Source: Comamonadaceae bacterium UBA4962
Lineage (GTDB): Bacteria > Pseudomonadota > Gammaproteobacteria > Burkholderiales > Burkholderiaceae_C
Length of the DNA: 44,765 bases
Assembly (NCBI GenBank): GCA_002397315.1
Contig: DHAE01000025.1
Span: 320,635-365,399 of the forward strand
Direction: 5' to 3'
Each line of letters opens with the position of its first letter. Position 1 is the first letter of the stretch. A program made the translations under genes and the position numbers. Below are positions 7,489 through 15,867 of the stretch, piece by piece. The notes beneath the pieces were generated by a model. That model was not told where the DNA came from, did not search any database, and saw only the letters and a list, made by a program, of their open reading frames with translations.

Positions 7489-7998
7489 CTTTCCCGATCC
7501 GCAGAAACCCGGGGGCGCGGTATGGCGGCCGCCGATGCGCCGGAAGGCTCGCTGCGGCCGCTGCCCGGGCTGCGCTACGGCGTGCTGGACTCGCTCATGG
7601 GCTATGCGCTGCGCCGTGCGCAGAACGCGCTCTACCTGGACTTCCAGCGCGCGGTGGGCGACGACGTGAGCCCGCAGCGCTTCGCCGCCCTGGTGCTGGT
7701 GGTGGGCAACCCGGGCCTGCGCCAGGGCCTGCTCGCCGAGGCGATGGGCCTGCACCGCAGCGGCGGCATGCGCCTGGTGGACTGGCTGCATGCGCAGGGC
7801 TGGGTGCGCCGCGAGGCCGATCCGCAGGACCGCCGCTCCTGGCTGCTGCATCCCACGCCGGAGGGCACGGACGCGCTGCAGGCGCTGTCCGCCCGCGTGC
7901 GTGCGCACGATGCCGCGCTGGTCGCCGCGCTCGGCCCGGAGGGTGCGGCGCTGCATCCGCTGCTCGACCGCCTCGCGCGCGCCGCGCCCGGCGGCTGA
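7480..7998 (+). CDS. MarR family transcriptional regulator
   Basis: This 172-residue protein has the MarR winged-helix layout. A dimerisation helix starts near LRYGVLDSLMGYALRRAQN, a helix-turn-helix lies around QGLLAEAMGLHRSGGMRLVDWL (about residues 88-109), and the wing contains the family hallmark DPQDRRSWLLHPTPEG. MarR proteins usually repress a divergent or downstream catabolic or efflux gene and release DNA on binding a phenolic ligand. The divergent flavoprotein monooxygenase is the likely target. An alternative start is the ATG at 7522, but the one at 7480 sits directly behind the promoter and inside the candidate operator. Confidence 0.88.
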   Translation: MQQLSRSAETRGRGMAAADAPEGSLRPLPGLRYGVLDSLMGYALRRAQNALYLDFQRAVGDDVSPQRFAALVLVVGNPGLRQGLLAEAMGLHRSGGMRLVDWLHAQGWVRREADPQDRRSWLLHPTPEGTDALQALSARVRAHDAALVAALGPEGAALHPLLDRLARAAPGG

Positions 7999-8072
7999 CG
8001 ATTCCCACGCCCCCGCCGGCACGGGCTCTGCAGTGCGGCATGATCCGAACCATACAAAAGGAGACGACGACC

Positions 8073-9096
8073 ATGGCATTCCATCCCCCCGCGCGACACC
8101 GCGCTTCCTTCCCTGCCGACGGGCATCCGCCGGCGCGAGGCCGGCATCGCCCTGGCCGGGCTGTGCTTCGGCGTGTCCGGGCCGGTGGCGGCGCAGCAGG
8201 GCGTGCAGCGCATCGTGGTGGGCTTTCCCGCCGGCGGCTCGATCGACGTGGTCGCGCGGCGCCTGGCCGAGAGCTGGCGCGCGCGCTCCGGCGCGACCAC
8301 CGTGGTCGAATCCCGCGTGGGAGCGGGCGGGCGCATCGCGCTCACGGCGCTGAAGGACGCGCCGCCGGATGGGCAGATGCTGGTGCTGAGCCCGTCGTCC
8401 ATGCTCACGATCTACCCGCACGTCTACAAGCGCCTGCAGTACAAGCCCGCCACGGATTTCACGCCCGTGGCGCCGGTGGCGCTCTCCACCTGCGGCTTCA
8501 TGGTGGGCCCCAAGGTGCCCGAATCGGTGAAGACGCTGCGGCAGTTCTCCGACTGGTGCAAGGGCCGGCCGGAACCCGAAGGCTACGCATCGCCCGCGGC
8601 CGGCGCGATGCCGCACTTCATCGGCAACCAGTTCGCGCGCGCCGCGGGCATCGCGCTCACCCACGTGCCCTACCGCGGCGCGGCGCCGGGGCTGCAGGAC
8701 CTGATGGGCGGGCAGGTCGCCTCGGGCTGCTTCAGCGTGGGCGACTGCCTGCCGCACATTCCCACGGGCCGCGTGCGCGTGCTGGCCGTGAGCGACGTGC
8801 GCCGCTCGCGCTTCCTGCCCGACGTGCCGACCTTCGCCGAGCAGGGATTCAACGGCATCCAGGGCGTGGAGAGCTATGGGCTCTACCTGCCCGCGCGTGC
8901 CCCTGCCGCCGTGGTGGAGCGCTGGGCCGATGCGGCGCGGCAGGCCGTGCAGGAGCCGGCCGTGATCGAGGCGTTCGCCAAGCTCGGCTTCGAGCCCGCC
9001 TCCGGCACGCCCGAAGAATTCGCGCGCCAGCTCGCCCAGGAGCGCGACCGCTGGGCGCCGGTGGTGGCGGCCTCGGGGTTCTCCTCGGAAGAGTAG
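8073..9096 (+). pseudogene. Bug-family tripartite tricarboxylate receptor, apparent +1 frameshift after the start
   Basis: The ATG at 8073 has a strong ribosome binding site (AAAAGGAG) but is in a different frame from the receptor domain. The domain frame is open from 8044 to 9096 and has no ATG that would include the signal peptide. If one C of the six-C run at 8085-8090 is removed, the two frames join into a 340-residue protein with a clean secretion signal (RRREAGIALAGLCFGVSG, then AQQ). The mature part is a typical Bug receptor: VVGFPAGGSIDVVARRLAE, HVPYRGAAPGLQDLMGG, VPTFAEQGF. Bug proteins bind carboxylates in the periplasm. The cause could be a sequencing error, a real pseudogene or C-tract slippage. 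A GTG at 8173 could start a form without most of the signal. Confidence 0.75.
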
Positions 9097-9111
9097 CCGG
9101 TGCCGGAGACC

Positions 9112-9141
9112 CCGCGGGCGCCGATGCCCGGGCGCCCGCGG
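9112..9141. terminator. GC hairpin between convergent Bug and lipoprotein genes
   Basis: CCGCGGGCGCC at 9112-9122 and GGCGCCCGCGG at 9131-9141 are perfect 11-bp arms with an 8-nt loop, placed between two converging stops. There is no T-run on either side, so classic intrinsic termination is doubtful; it may block read-through or protect 3' ends. Confidence 0.45.
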
Positions 9142-9157
9142 ATGGCGCCTCTCCTCC

Positions 9158-10789
9158 TTACTTGAACGCGGCGAACCAGAGGTTCTGCGGGATGTCCAGG
9201 CTCAGTTCGGCCCGGCTGTCCTGCCGCCACACGGCCAGAGCCCGGAAGCTGTCGTCCAGCCCGATGACCGGCCGCGTCAGCGCGAAGCCGGGAGCACCGT
9301 TGGCGCCCGACGGCAGCGAGACGATCTGCGAGGCCGTGCCCCAGCCGGTGCCCGCCACGTAGGGACGCGCCCAGAGGTCGTAGCTGTTGGTCGGGCCCAG
9401 GGCGGCACGCCAGGTCACCATCGCGTCGCCCTTGGTGTTGCACGCGACCGCTGCCTGCGGGACGATGAAGCTCTGCCCCTCGGGCGGAACACGGGTCGCC
9501 GCTCCCCAGCCCGAGCCCACGGTGTAGCGCGTGGCGGCGACCTGCCCGAGGTCGGTCGGCAGCGTCACCACGACGGCATTGCCGTTCGCGTCGCCGCACA
9601 GGCCTGCGAGGTAGCCGTCGCGCCCGAGAGCATCGCCGCCGATCACGGCCGGCGCGCTCCAGGTGCTGCCGGCCAGCCGGCTCGCATAGATGTCGGTGCG
9701 CGAGCCGCCGGAGGTGGATGCCTCCCACACCGCGGTGGTGTCGCCGTTGGCGGCGATGGTGATGCGCGCCGGGCCGTAGCTGCGCGCCAGATCGCCGTCG
9801 ATTTCGTGGCCGGCGCTCCAGCCGGTGCCGTCCCGGTACTCGCTCGCCAGCACGCGGAACTTGCGGCCGTTGTTGTCGTACTGCTTCCAGACGGCCGTGG
9901 CCGCCGTTCCCGCAGGCGTCGCCGCGAGCGACAGGTCCTTCGCTTCCGAGCTGGCGCCCGCCAGGAACCGGGCGGCCGGTCCCCACGCCCCGTTGCGGTA
10001 CTGCTTCACCCACGCCCCGTCGGGCTGGTTCAGCACGCTGCCGACGGCAAAGGCATAGAACGCATTGCCCGCGTTGTCGAGCGTGACGCGGTGGCTGTCG
10101 AGGAAGCCGCTGGACAGGGCCGGGTCGCTGGTGCCGAGCAGGCTGGCGGGCGCGCCGTCCCACGCGCCCGTGCCGGCGGTGTAGCGCACCGAGGCGATGC
10201 CGACCTTGCCGGTGGCCGTGTCGATCCGGGACCAGACCAGGATGGCGTCTCCGTTGGCATTGATGGCGACCTCCGGCTGGTTGGCGCTCAGGGTTCCGGC
10301 GCCGTCGAACACCACCGGATTGCCCCAGCCCGTCGCGGGCGAGTAGGCGCGGGCGTGCACGCTGTACAACGACTGCGTGCGGGTGGAGCGGTCCTCCAGC
10401 CAGGCGGAAACCGCGGTGCCGTTCGGCGCCACCGCGAGGTGATGGTCCAGCACGCCGGGCGCATCGCTCTCCAGCAGTTGCGGAGCGCTCCAGGCGGCGG
10501 AAGGAGCGGGTGAAGGCGCAGGCGACGGGGCCGGCGCAGGTGCGGGACCGGGCGCGGGGGCCGGCGTCGGAGCAGGGGCTGGCGAGGGCGCTGGCGATGG
10601 TGCCGGGGAAGGGGAGGGTGCCGGCGATGGCGTGGGAGCCGGAGCCGGCGCAGGGGTGGGCGATGGCGCCGGTGCGGGGGACAGGCCGCCGTCCCCGCCG
10701 CCGCCGCAGGCGGTGAGGGCGACTGCCGTGAAGGTGGCGAATGCGGCAAAGGCGGCGGCTTTGCGGTGGCGGAGGGTGGGGTTGGACAT
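9158..10789 (-). CDS. Large lipoprotein with Pro/Ala linker and beta-propeller-like repeats
   Basis: This 543-residue protein begins with a lipoprotein signal (basic KAAAF, hydrophobic core, lipobox LTAC with Cys28). About 60 residues of alternating Pro with Ala, Ser or Thr follow, then a domain of about 440 residues. That domain contains loosely repeated units of about 60 residues, each with a G-T-GW or W-S-AP element and a following strand such as AVAPNGTAVSAWLE, AINANGDAILVWSR, TIAANGDTTAVWEA or NTKGDAMVTWRA. The pattern suggests a sialidase/BNR-like beta-propeller displayed on the outer membrane through a stiff linker. No enzyme motif was found. An alternative start lies at 10825; neither has a clear Shine-Dalgarno. 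Confidence 0.75.
   Translation of the reverse strand: MSNPTLRHRKAAAFAAFATFTAVALTACGGGGDGGLSPAPAPSPTPAPAPAPTPSPAPSPSPAPSPAPSPAPAPTPAPAPGPAPAPAPSPAPSPAPSAAWSAPQLLESDAPGVLDHHLAVAPNGTAVSAWLEDRSTRTQSLYSVHARAYSPATGWGNPVVFDGAGTLSANQPEVAINANGDAILVWSRIDTATGKVGIASVRYTAGTGAWDGAPASLLGTSDPALSSGFLDSHRVTLDNAGNAFYAFAVGSVLNQPDGAWVKQYRNGAWGPAARFLAGASSEAKDLSLAATPAGTAATAVWKQYDNNGRKFRVLASEYRDGTGWSAGHEIDGDLARSYGPARITIAANGDTTAVWEASTSGGSRTDIYASRLAGSTWSAPAVIGGDALGRDGYLAGLCGDANGNAVVVTLPTDLGQVAATRYTVGSGWGAATRVPPEGQSFIVPQAAVACNTKGDAMVTWRAALGPTNSYDLWARPYVAGTGWGTASQIVSLPSGANGAPGFALTRPVIGLDDSFRALAVWRQDSRAELSLDIPQNLWFAAFK
10500..10684 (-). repeat. Low-complexity DNA coding for the Pro/Ala linker
   Basis: Near-tandem hexamers alternate Pro codons with Ala, Ser or Thr codons inside the lipoprotein gene. 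Such tracts can expand or contract by slippage; the unit is in multiples of three here, so the frame is kept. Confidence 0.7.
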
Positions 10790-10953
10790 GGCGGTAAAGG
10801 ACAAGAGGGAAAAAACGTGTCGCATTGCACGGACCCGGCAGTCGGCATGCCGCGCCGCGGAACGAGGGGGAGACCGTATCGCCGATGACTCTTTCCATGA
10901 ACCCTCACATTGTGGGGATCCTGTAAGCAGGTGTTCCGCGAGAATCGCTGCCC

Positions 10954-12312
10954 ATGGCTTCCCCGCGACCTCCCGCCGCCGATGGCGCATCCCCCTCTGC
11001 CGTGTCCCTGTCCGAGGCCCTGCGCTTCTGGTGGAAGCTCGGCTGGATCGGCTTCGGCGGCCCGGCCGGGCAGATCGCGCTCATGCACGGCGAACTCGTG
11101 GAGCGCCGCCGCTGGATCTCCGAAAAGCGCTTCCTGCACGCGCTCAACTACTGCATGCTGCTGCCCGGGCCCGAGGCGCAGCAGCTCGCCACCTACCTCG
11201 GCTGGCTGCTGCACCGCACCTGGGGCGGCATCCTGGCGGGCGTGTTGTTCGTCCTGCCGTCGCTGTTCATCCTGGTGGCCCTGGCCTGGCTGTACATGGC
11301 GCATGGCGACGCGCCCGCTGTCGCAGGTTTTTTCTACGGCATCAAGCCGGCCGTGACCGCCATCGTGGCGCAGGCGGCCGTGCGGATCGGGTCGCGGACG
11401 CTGCGCAATGGCTGGCGGGGTGCCATCGCCCTGGGCGCGTTCGTCGCGCTCTTCGCGTTCGACGTGCCGTTTCCCGCCATCGTGGCGTCCGCCGCGGTGC
11501 TGGGCTATGCCGGCGGCCGGATGCGGCCGTCCGCGTTCGGTGCCCCGGTCGCGGCTGCGCCCGTGCCGGAAGAGGTGCCGGCGCAGGGCCGCGCGCTGAT
11601 CGACGACGACACGCCCGTGCCCGCCCACGCGCGCTTTTCCTGGCGGCGCGCCGGCCGTGTGCTGCTGGTGGGGGCCGGTCTCTGGCTGCTGGCCATCGGC
11701 GGGCTGTGGGCCGCCTTCGGTGCCGATGCGGTCCTGGTGCGGATGGCCTGGTTCTTCACCAAGGCCGCGCTGATGACCTTCGGCGGTGCCTACGCGGTGC
11801 TGCCCTACGTCCACCAGGGCGCGGTCGAGCACTTCCAGTGGATCACCCCGGCGCAGATGATGGACGGCCTGGCGCTGGGCGAGACCACGCCGGGGCCGCT
11901 CATCATGGTGGTGTCGTTCGTCGCGTTCGTGGGCGGATGGGCGCGGGCGATCTTCGGGCCCGATGCCCTGCCGCTCGCGGGCGCCACGGCCGCGGCGGTG
12001 GTGACGTTCTTCACCTTCCTGCCGTCCTTCGTCTTCATCCTGCTGGGTGGCCCGTTCATCGAGTCCACGCGCGGCAACCTCCGGCTCGCCGCGCCCCTGG
12101 CGGGCATCTCGGCCGCGGTGGTCGGGGTGATCGCGAACCTGGCGGTGTTCTTCGCCCTGCACGTGTTCTGGCCGCAGGGCCTGCACGCCGGCCCCGACGT
12201 GCGCGCGCTGCTCATCGGGCTGGTGGCGGCGGTGGCGCTGATGCGCTGGCGGGTGGGCGTGGTCCCGGTCATCCTCGCCGCGGGGCTCGCCGGCCTCGCA
12301 ATGGGTCCGTGA
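10954..12312 (+). CDS. chrA: ChrA chromate transporter, long-chain two-domain type
   Basis: This 452-residue inner-membrane protein has two homologous CHR domains, at about 20-190 and 230-440. Signatures include WIGFGGPAGQIALMH and MLLPGPEAQQLATYLGW in the first half, and ALMTFGGAYAVLPYV and GLALGETTPGPLIM in the second. The long-chain CHR family exports chromate from the cytoplasm, giving chromate resistance. No chrB or other chr gene is adjacent, so its natural anion may differ. The start at 10954 has no Shine-Dalgarno but a GAGAAT ends 8 nt before it. Confidence 0.92.
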   Translation: MASPRPPAADGASPSAVSLSEALRFWWKLGWIGFGGPAGQIALMHGELVERRRWISEKRFLHALNYCMLLPGPEAQQLATYLGWLLHRTWGGILAGVLFVLPSLFILVALAWLYMAHGDAPAVAGFFYGIKPAVTAIVAQAAVRIGSRTLRNGWRGAIALGAFVALFAFDVPFPAIVASAAVLGYAGGRMRPSAFGAPVAAAPVPEEVPAQGRALIDDDTPVPAHARFSWRRAGRVLLVGAGLWLLAIGGLWAAFGADAVLVRMAWFFTKAALMTFGGAYAVLPYVHQGAVEHFQWITPAQMMDGLALGETTPGPLIMVVSFVAFVGGWARAIFGPDALPLAGATAAAVVTFFTFLPSFVFILLGGPFIESTRGNLRLAAPLAGISAAVVGVIANLAVFFALHVFWPQGLHAGPDVRALLIGLVAAVALMRWRVGVVPVILAAGLAGLAMGP

Positions 12313-12360
12313 TGCACGGACAGGGCGCCGGCAGGAGCCGGGGCCGGGGCGGGGACGGGC

Positions 12361-13074
12361 CTAGTTCCTCGCAGGAATCTCCAGCCCGCGCGCCACGGCG
12401 GGCCGCGCCACGAAGGCGTCCAGCACGCGGCGCACGTGCGTGAACCGGTCGAACTCCACCAGCTCGCCCGCCTCGTAGAAGCCCACCAGGTTGCGCACCC
12501 ACGGGAACACCGCGATGTCGGCGATGGTGTAGTCGTCGCCCACCAGCCAGGCACGGCCGTCCGCCAGCTGCCGGTCCAGCACGCCCAGCAGGCGGCGGCT
12601 CTCGGCCACGTAGCGGTCGCGCGGGCGCTTGTCCTCGTAGTCCTTGCCCGCGAACTTGTGGAAGAAGCCGAGCTGGCCGAACATGGGGCCGACGCCGCCC
12701 ATCTGCCACATCAGCCACTGCAGCGCCGCATACCGCTGCGCACCCGCCGGGGCCAGGAAGCGGCCGGTCTTGTCGGCCAGATAAATCAGGATGGCGCCGG
12801 ATTCGAACAGCGCCAGCGGCTGGCCGCCCGGGCCGTTCGGGTCCAGGATGGCCGGGATCTTGTTGTTGGGATTGAGGGAGAGGAACTCCGGCGAGGTCTG
12901 GTCATCCTGGTCGAAGCGCACCAGGTGCGGCTCGTAGGGCAGGCCGGTCTCCTCCAGCATGATGGAAGCCTTCACGCCGTTGGGCGTGGGCAGCGAATAG
13001 AGCTGCAGCCGGTCGGGATGGCGGGCGGGCCATTTGCGCGTGATGGGGAAGGCGGCGAGCACGTCGTCGGTCAT
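12361..13074 (-). CDS. Glutathione S-transferase, YfcG/Nu-class-like disulfide reductase
   Basis: This 237-residue protein has a thioredoxin-fold N-terminal half with LPTPNGVKASIMLEE, where the TPN triad matches the glutathione-thiol-stabilising residues of YfcG/YghU. NPNNKIPAI (cis-Pro) and FESGAILIYLA (glutathione gamma-glutamyl binding) follow. The C-terminal helical half contains DYTIADIAVFPWV, the GST N-capping box. YfcG-type proteins act mainly as glutathione-dependent disulfide-bond reductases in the cytoplasm. The start at 13074 is supported by AGAGGAG about 6 nt upstream. It is divergent from dapF. Confidence 0.88.
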   Translation of the reverse strand: MTDDVLAAFPITRKWPARHPDRLQLYSLPTPNGVKASIMLEETGLPYEPHLVRFDQDDQTSPEFLSLNPNNKIPAILDPNGPGGQPLALFESGAILIYLADKTGRFLAPAGAQRYAALQWLMWQMGGVGPMFGQLGFFHKFAGKDYEDKRPRDRYVAESRRLLGVLDRQLADGRAWLVGDDYTIADIAVFPWVRNLVGFYEAGELVEFDRFTHVRRVLDAFVARPAVARGLEIPARN

Positions 13075-13173
13075 CGGAACTCCTCTTGTGCGGTGGGGAA
13101 GGATGGGCGCCATCATCGCGCGGCCCGCCGGCCCTTGCCGGCGCGGGGCCATGCGGGGCCCGCCGGGCGCAAC

Positions 13174-13179
13174 GATAAT
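13174..13179 (+). promoter_or_regulatory. -10-like GATAAT abutting the dapF start
   Basis: GATAAT ends 7 nt before the dapF ATG at 13187, leaving no room for a Shine-Dalgarno. This fits a leaderless operon mRNA. Confidence 0.5.
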
Positions 13180-13186
13180 CGTGCGG

Positions 13187-14065
13187 ATGCAGATCCGCTT
13201 CACCAAAATGCAGGGCGCGGGCAACGACTTCGTCGTGCTCGACGAAACGCAGGGGCGCCTGGGCCTCACGCCCGCGCAGTACCGCTTCCTCGCCGACCGC
13301 CACTTCGGCGTCGGCGCCGACCAGATCCTCACCGTGCGGCCCTCGCCGGCCGACGGCATCGATTTCGAATACGTCATCCACAACGCCGACGGCGGCGAGG
13401 TCGAGCAGTGCGGCAACGGCGCGCGCTGCTTCGCCCGCTACGTGCGCGACAAGGGTCTGACGGCCAAGGACACCATCCGCGTGCAGACGCTGGCGGGCGT
13501 GATCGCGCCGCGCCTGACCGAAGACGGCCGCGTCACGGTCGACATGGGCCGCCCGCGCTTCACCCCCGAGGCGCTGCCCTTCGATGCCGCCGGCCTGGAG
13601 CCGGTGGCGCAGGGCGCCGGGCAGACCTGGCCGCTCGAACTCGGCGCCGGCCAGGCGCGCGAGACCGTCCAGGTCGCGGTCGTGTCCATGGGCAACCCGC
13701 ACGCCGTGCAGCTGGTGGATGACGTGGACACCGCCCCCGTCGCGCGCACCGGCCCGCTCATCGAAGGCCACGCGCGTTTCCCGCAGCGCGTGAACGCCGG
13801 CTACCTGCAGATCGAAGACCGCGCCCACGTGCGCCTGCGCGTGTACGAGCGCGGCGCCGGCGAAACCCTGGCCTGCGGCACCGGCGCCTGCGCGGCCGTG
13901 GCCGCCGGCATCCGCCTGGGCCTGCTGGATGCGCGCGTCGACGTGCGCACGCGCGGTGGCCTGCTCACCATCGCCTGGAGCGGCGACCCGGCCGAGTCCC
14001 TGTTCATGACCGGCCCGGCCACCACCGTCTTCGAAGGCCAGATCGACATTCCCGACGCACCATGA
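13187..14065 (+). CDS. dapF: Diaminopimelate epimerase
   Basis: This 292-residue cytoplasmic enzyme interconverts LL- and meso-diaminopimelate, feeding both lysine and peptidoglycan synthesis (the murE product in this window uses meso-DAP). The two catalytic cysteines are visible: Cys75 in NADGGEVEQCGNGARC and Cys230 in GETLACGTGACAAV. The N-terminal MQGAGNDFVVLD block is also typical. Its TGA overlaps the ATG of the DUF484 gene (ATGA), which starts the dapF-DUF484-xerC operon. Confidence 0.97.
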   Translation: MQIRFTKMQGAGNDFVVLDETQGRLGLTPAQYRFLADRHFGVGADQILTVRPSPADGIDFEYVIHNADGGEVEQCGNGARCFARYVRDKGLTAKDTIRVQTLAGVIAPRLTEDGRVTVDMGRPRFTPEALPFDAAGLEPVAQGAGQTWPLELGAGQARETVQVAVVSMGNPHAVQLVDDVDTAPVARTGPLIEGHARFPQRVNAGYLQIEDRAHVRLRVYERGAGETLACGTGACAAVAAGIRLGLLDARVDVRTRGGLLTIAWSGDPAESLFMTGPATTVFEGQIDIPDAP

Positions 14066-14763
14066 CCCACCCGCATTCCCCCGCCCAGGCCGTTCCTCCC
14101 ATCACCGAAGAGGACATCGCCGAGTTCCTCGCCAACAACCCGGGCTTCTTCGAGCGCCACGCCGAGCTGCTGACCGGCGTCGTCCTCACCAGCCCCCACG
14201 GCCAGCGCGCCGTGAGCCTGCAGGAGCGCCAGGCCGAGATGCTGCGCGAGAAGATCAAGGCCCACGAGCAGCGCATCATGGAAATGGTGCGCCACAGCAA
14301 CGAGAACACCGCCATCGCGCAGAAGATCCACCAGTGGACGCGCGAGCTGGCGCAGGCCGGCGACCCGGCGCTGCTGCCGGGCGTGGTGGAGCAGGGCATC
14401 CGGCGGCTGTTCGACGTGCCGCAGGCCGCGCTGCGGCTCTGGGACCTCGCCGCGCCCCACGCCGGGGCCGCCTTCGCGCAGGGTGCGAGCGCCGATGCGC
14501 GCTCCTTCGCGACCTCGCTCACGCAGCCGTTCTGCGGCCCGAACCTCGGCTTCGAGCCGGCGGGCTGGCTGCCCGATCCGGCGGCGGCGCAGTCGATCGC
14601 GCTGCTGCCGCTGCGCCAGGGCGCCATCGACGGCAGCGCGCCGGCCTTCGGCCTGCTGGTGCTCGGCTCGCACGACCCGCAACGCTTCGCGGCGGAGATG
14701 GGCACCGATTTCCTGGTGCGCATGGCCGAGCTGGCGAGTTCGGCGCTCTCGCGCCTGCGCTGA
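14062..14763 (+). CDS. DUF484 family protein
   Basis: This 233-residue protein begins with ITEEDIAEFLANNPGFFERH, the signature of DUF484, followed by an alpha-helical region (QERQAEMLREKIKAHEQRI) that may be a coiled coil and then a GAF-like C-terminal domain. The function is unknown, but the gene lies between dapF and xerC in many proteobacteria, as here. It overlaps dapF by 4 nt and ends 20 nt before xerC. Confidence 0.88.
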   Translation: MTHPHSPAQAVPPITEEDIAEFLANNPGFFERHAELLTGVVLTSPHGQRAVSLQERQAEMLREKIKAHEQRIMEMVRHSNENTAIAQKIHQWTRELAQAGDPALLPGVVEQGIRRLFDVPQAALRLWDLAAPHAGAAFAQGASADARSFATSLTQPFCGPNLGFEPAGWLPDPAAAQSIALLPLRQGAIDGSAPAFGLLVLGSHDPQRFAAEMGTDFLVRMAELASSALSRLR

Positions 14764-14783
14764 GAAAACCGCGCGCAGCAGGA

Positions 14784-15803
14784 ATGGCTTCTCCGCCCGC
14801 CGATGCGCGCCCCGCTGCGGATGCCCCCGGGCCGGACGCGGCGGCCGCCGCCGATCCCCACGTGCTGCGCTACCTAGAGCACGTGCGCGTGGAAAAGCGC
14901 CTGGCACCGCGCACCGTGGCGCTCTACACGCTCGATCTCGGCAAGCTGGCCGCCTTCGCGCATGAGGCCGGGCAACCCCTGCTCGGCCTGCAGACCGCGC
15001 ACATCCGGCGCTTCGTGGCGCAGATGCACGCCGGCGGGCGCGGCGGCCGCGGCATTGCGCTGATCCTCTCGGGCTGGCGCGGTTTTTTCACCTGGGCCGC
15101 GCGCCAGGGGCTGGTGCCCCACAACCCGGTACAGGGCGTGCGGGCTCCGCGTGCGCCCAAGCCCCTGCCCAAGGCGCTCGGCGTGGACGATGCGGTGCGG
15201 CTCGCGGATTTCGAAGCCTCCTCGGGCACGGACCCGTGGCTGGAGGCGCGCGACGCGGCGATGGTCGAGCTGCTCTACGGCTGCGGCCTGCGCGTGGGCG
15301 AACTCGCGGGGCTGGACGCGGTGCCGGGCCCGGACACGCAGCGCGATGGCCGCGGATGGATCGATCTGGAGGCCGGCGAGGCGCACGTCTTCGGCAAGGG
15401 ATCGAAGCGGCGCAGCGTGCCGGTGGGCTCGGCCGCGCTGGCGGCCGTGCAGGCCTGGCTGGCCGTGCGGCTGCAGCCCTTCGGCGGCGCGCAGTCCGCC
15501 CGGGCGGACGCCGCGCTGTTCCTGGGACGTCGCGGCGCGCGGCTCACGGGCCAGTCCATCTGGCTGCGGCTGCGGCAGCGCAGCCAGCTCGCGGGCCTGT
15601 CCACGCCCGTGCATCCGCACATGCTGCGGCATTCCTTTGCCAGCCACCTGCTGCAGTCCAGCGGCGACCTGCGCGCGGTGCAGGAGCTGCTGGGCCACGC
15701 CAACATCACCACCACCCAGGTCTATACGCGGCTCGACTTCCAACACCTGGCCAAGGTCTACGACGCCGCCCATCCGCGCGCGCGCCGCAAGCCGGGCGGC
15801 TGA
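14784..15803 (+). CDS. xerC: Site-specific tyrosine recombinase XerC
   Basis: This 339-residue recombinase, with XerD, resolves chromosome dimers at dif. An N-terminal SAM-like DNA-binding domain (about 24-120) is followed by the catalytic domain. The active-site set is complete: Arg170 (CGLRVGELAG), Lys208 (GKGSKRRSVP), His279 and Arg282 (HMLRHSF), His305 (LLGHANI) and nucleophile Tyr314 (TTTQVYTRL). The N-terminal 23 residues are Ala/Pro-rich. The start at 14784 has AGCAGGA directly before it. Position third in a dapF operon supports xerC rather than xerD. Confidence 0.93.
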   Translation: MASPPADARPAADAPGPDAAAAADPHVLRYLEHVRVEKRLAPRTVALYTLDLGKLAAFAHEAGQPLLGLQTAHIRRFVAQMHAGGRGGRGIALILSGWRGFFTWAARQGLVPHNPVQGVRAPRAPKPLPKALGVDDAVRLADFEASSGTDPWLEARDAAMVELLYGCGLRVGELAGLDAVPGPDTQRDGRGWIDLEAGEAHVFGKGSKRRSVPVGSAALAAVQAWLAVRLQPFGGAQSARADAALFLGRRGARLTGQSIWLRLRQRSQLAGLSTPVHPHMLRHSFASHLLQSSGDLRAVQELLGHANITTTQVYTRLDFQHLAKVYDAAHPRARRKPGG

Positions 15804-15837
15804 CGGAACGACCCCGGCGCGCCGCGGCTGCCGTCGC

Positions 15838-15861
15838 GCAGTATTTTCCGTACTGCAGAAT
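15838..15861 (+). promoter_or_regulatory. Dyad and -10-like element before the GHL10 gene
   Basis: GCAGTA (15838-15843) and TACTGC (15851-15856) are perfect inverted arms. CAGAAT (15856-15861) follows and ends 6 nt before the ATG at 15868. This may be an operator overlapping a leaderless promoter. Confidence 0.4.
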
Positions 15862-15867
15862 ATCGGC

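Noticed and set aside
7437..9362. Very long plus-strand open frame across marR and the Bug gene
   Set aside because: It is an out-of-frame shadow of GC-rich coding DNA: Arg/Ala/Gly-rich with no domain. Only its ATG at 8073 with a good Shine-Dalgarno is relevant, as the original start of the frameshifted Bug gene.
12313..12360. Possible terminator between chrA and the GST gene
   Set aside because: GC-rich with scattered GGC/GCC pairs but no clean stem and no T-run.
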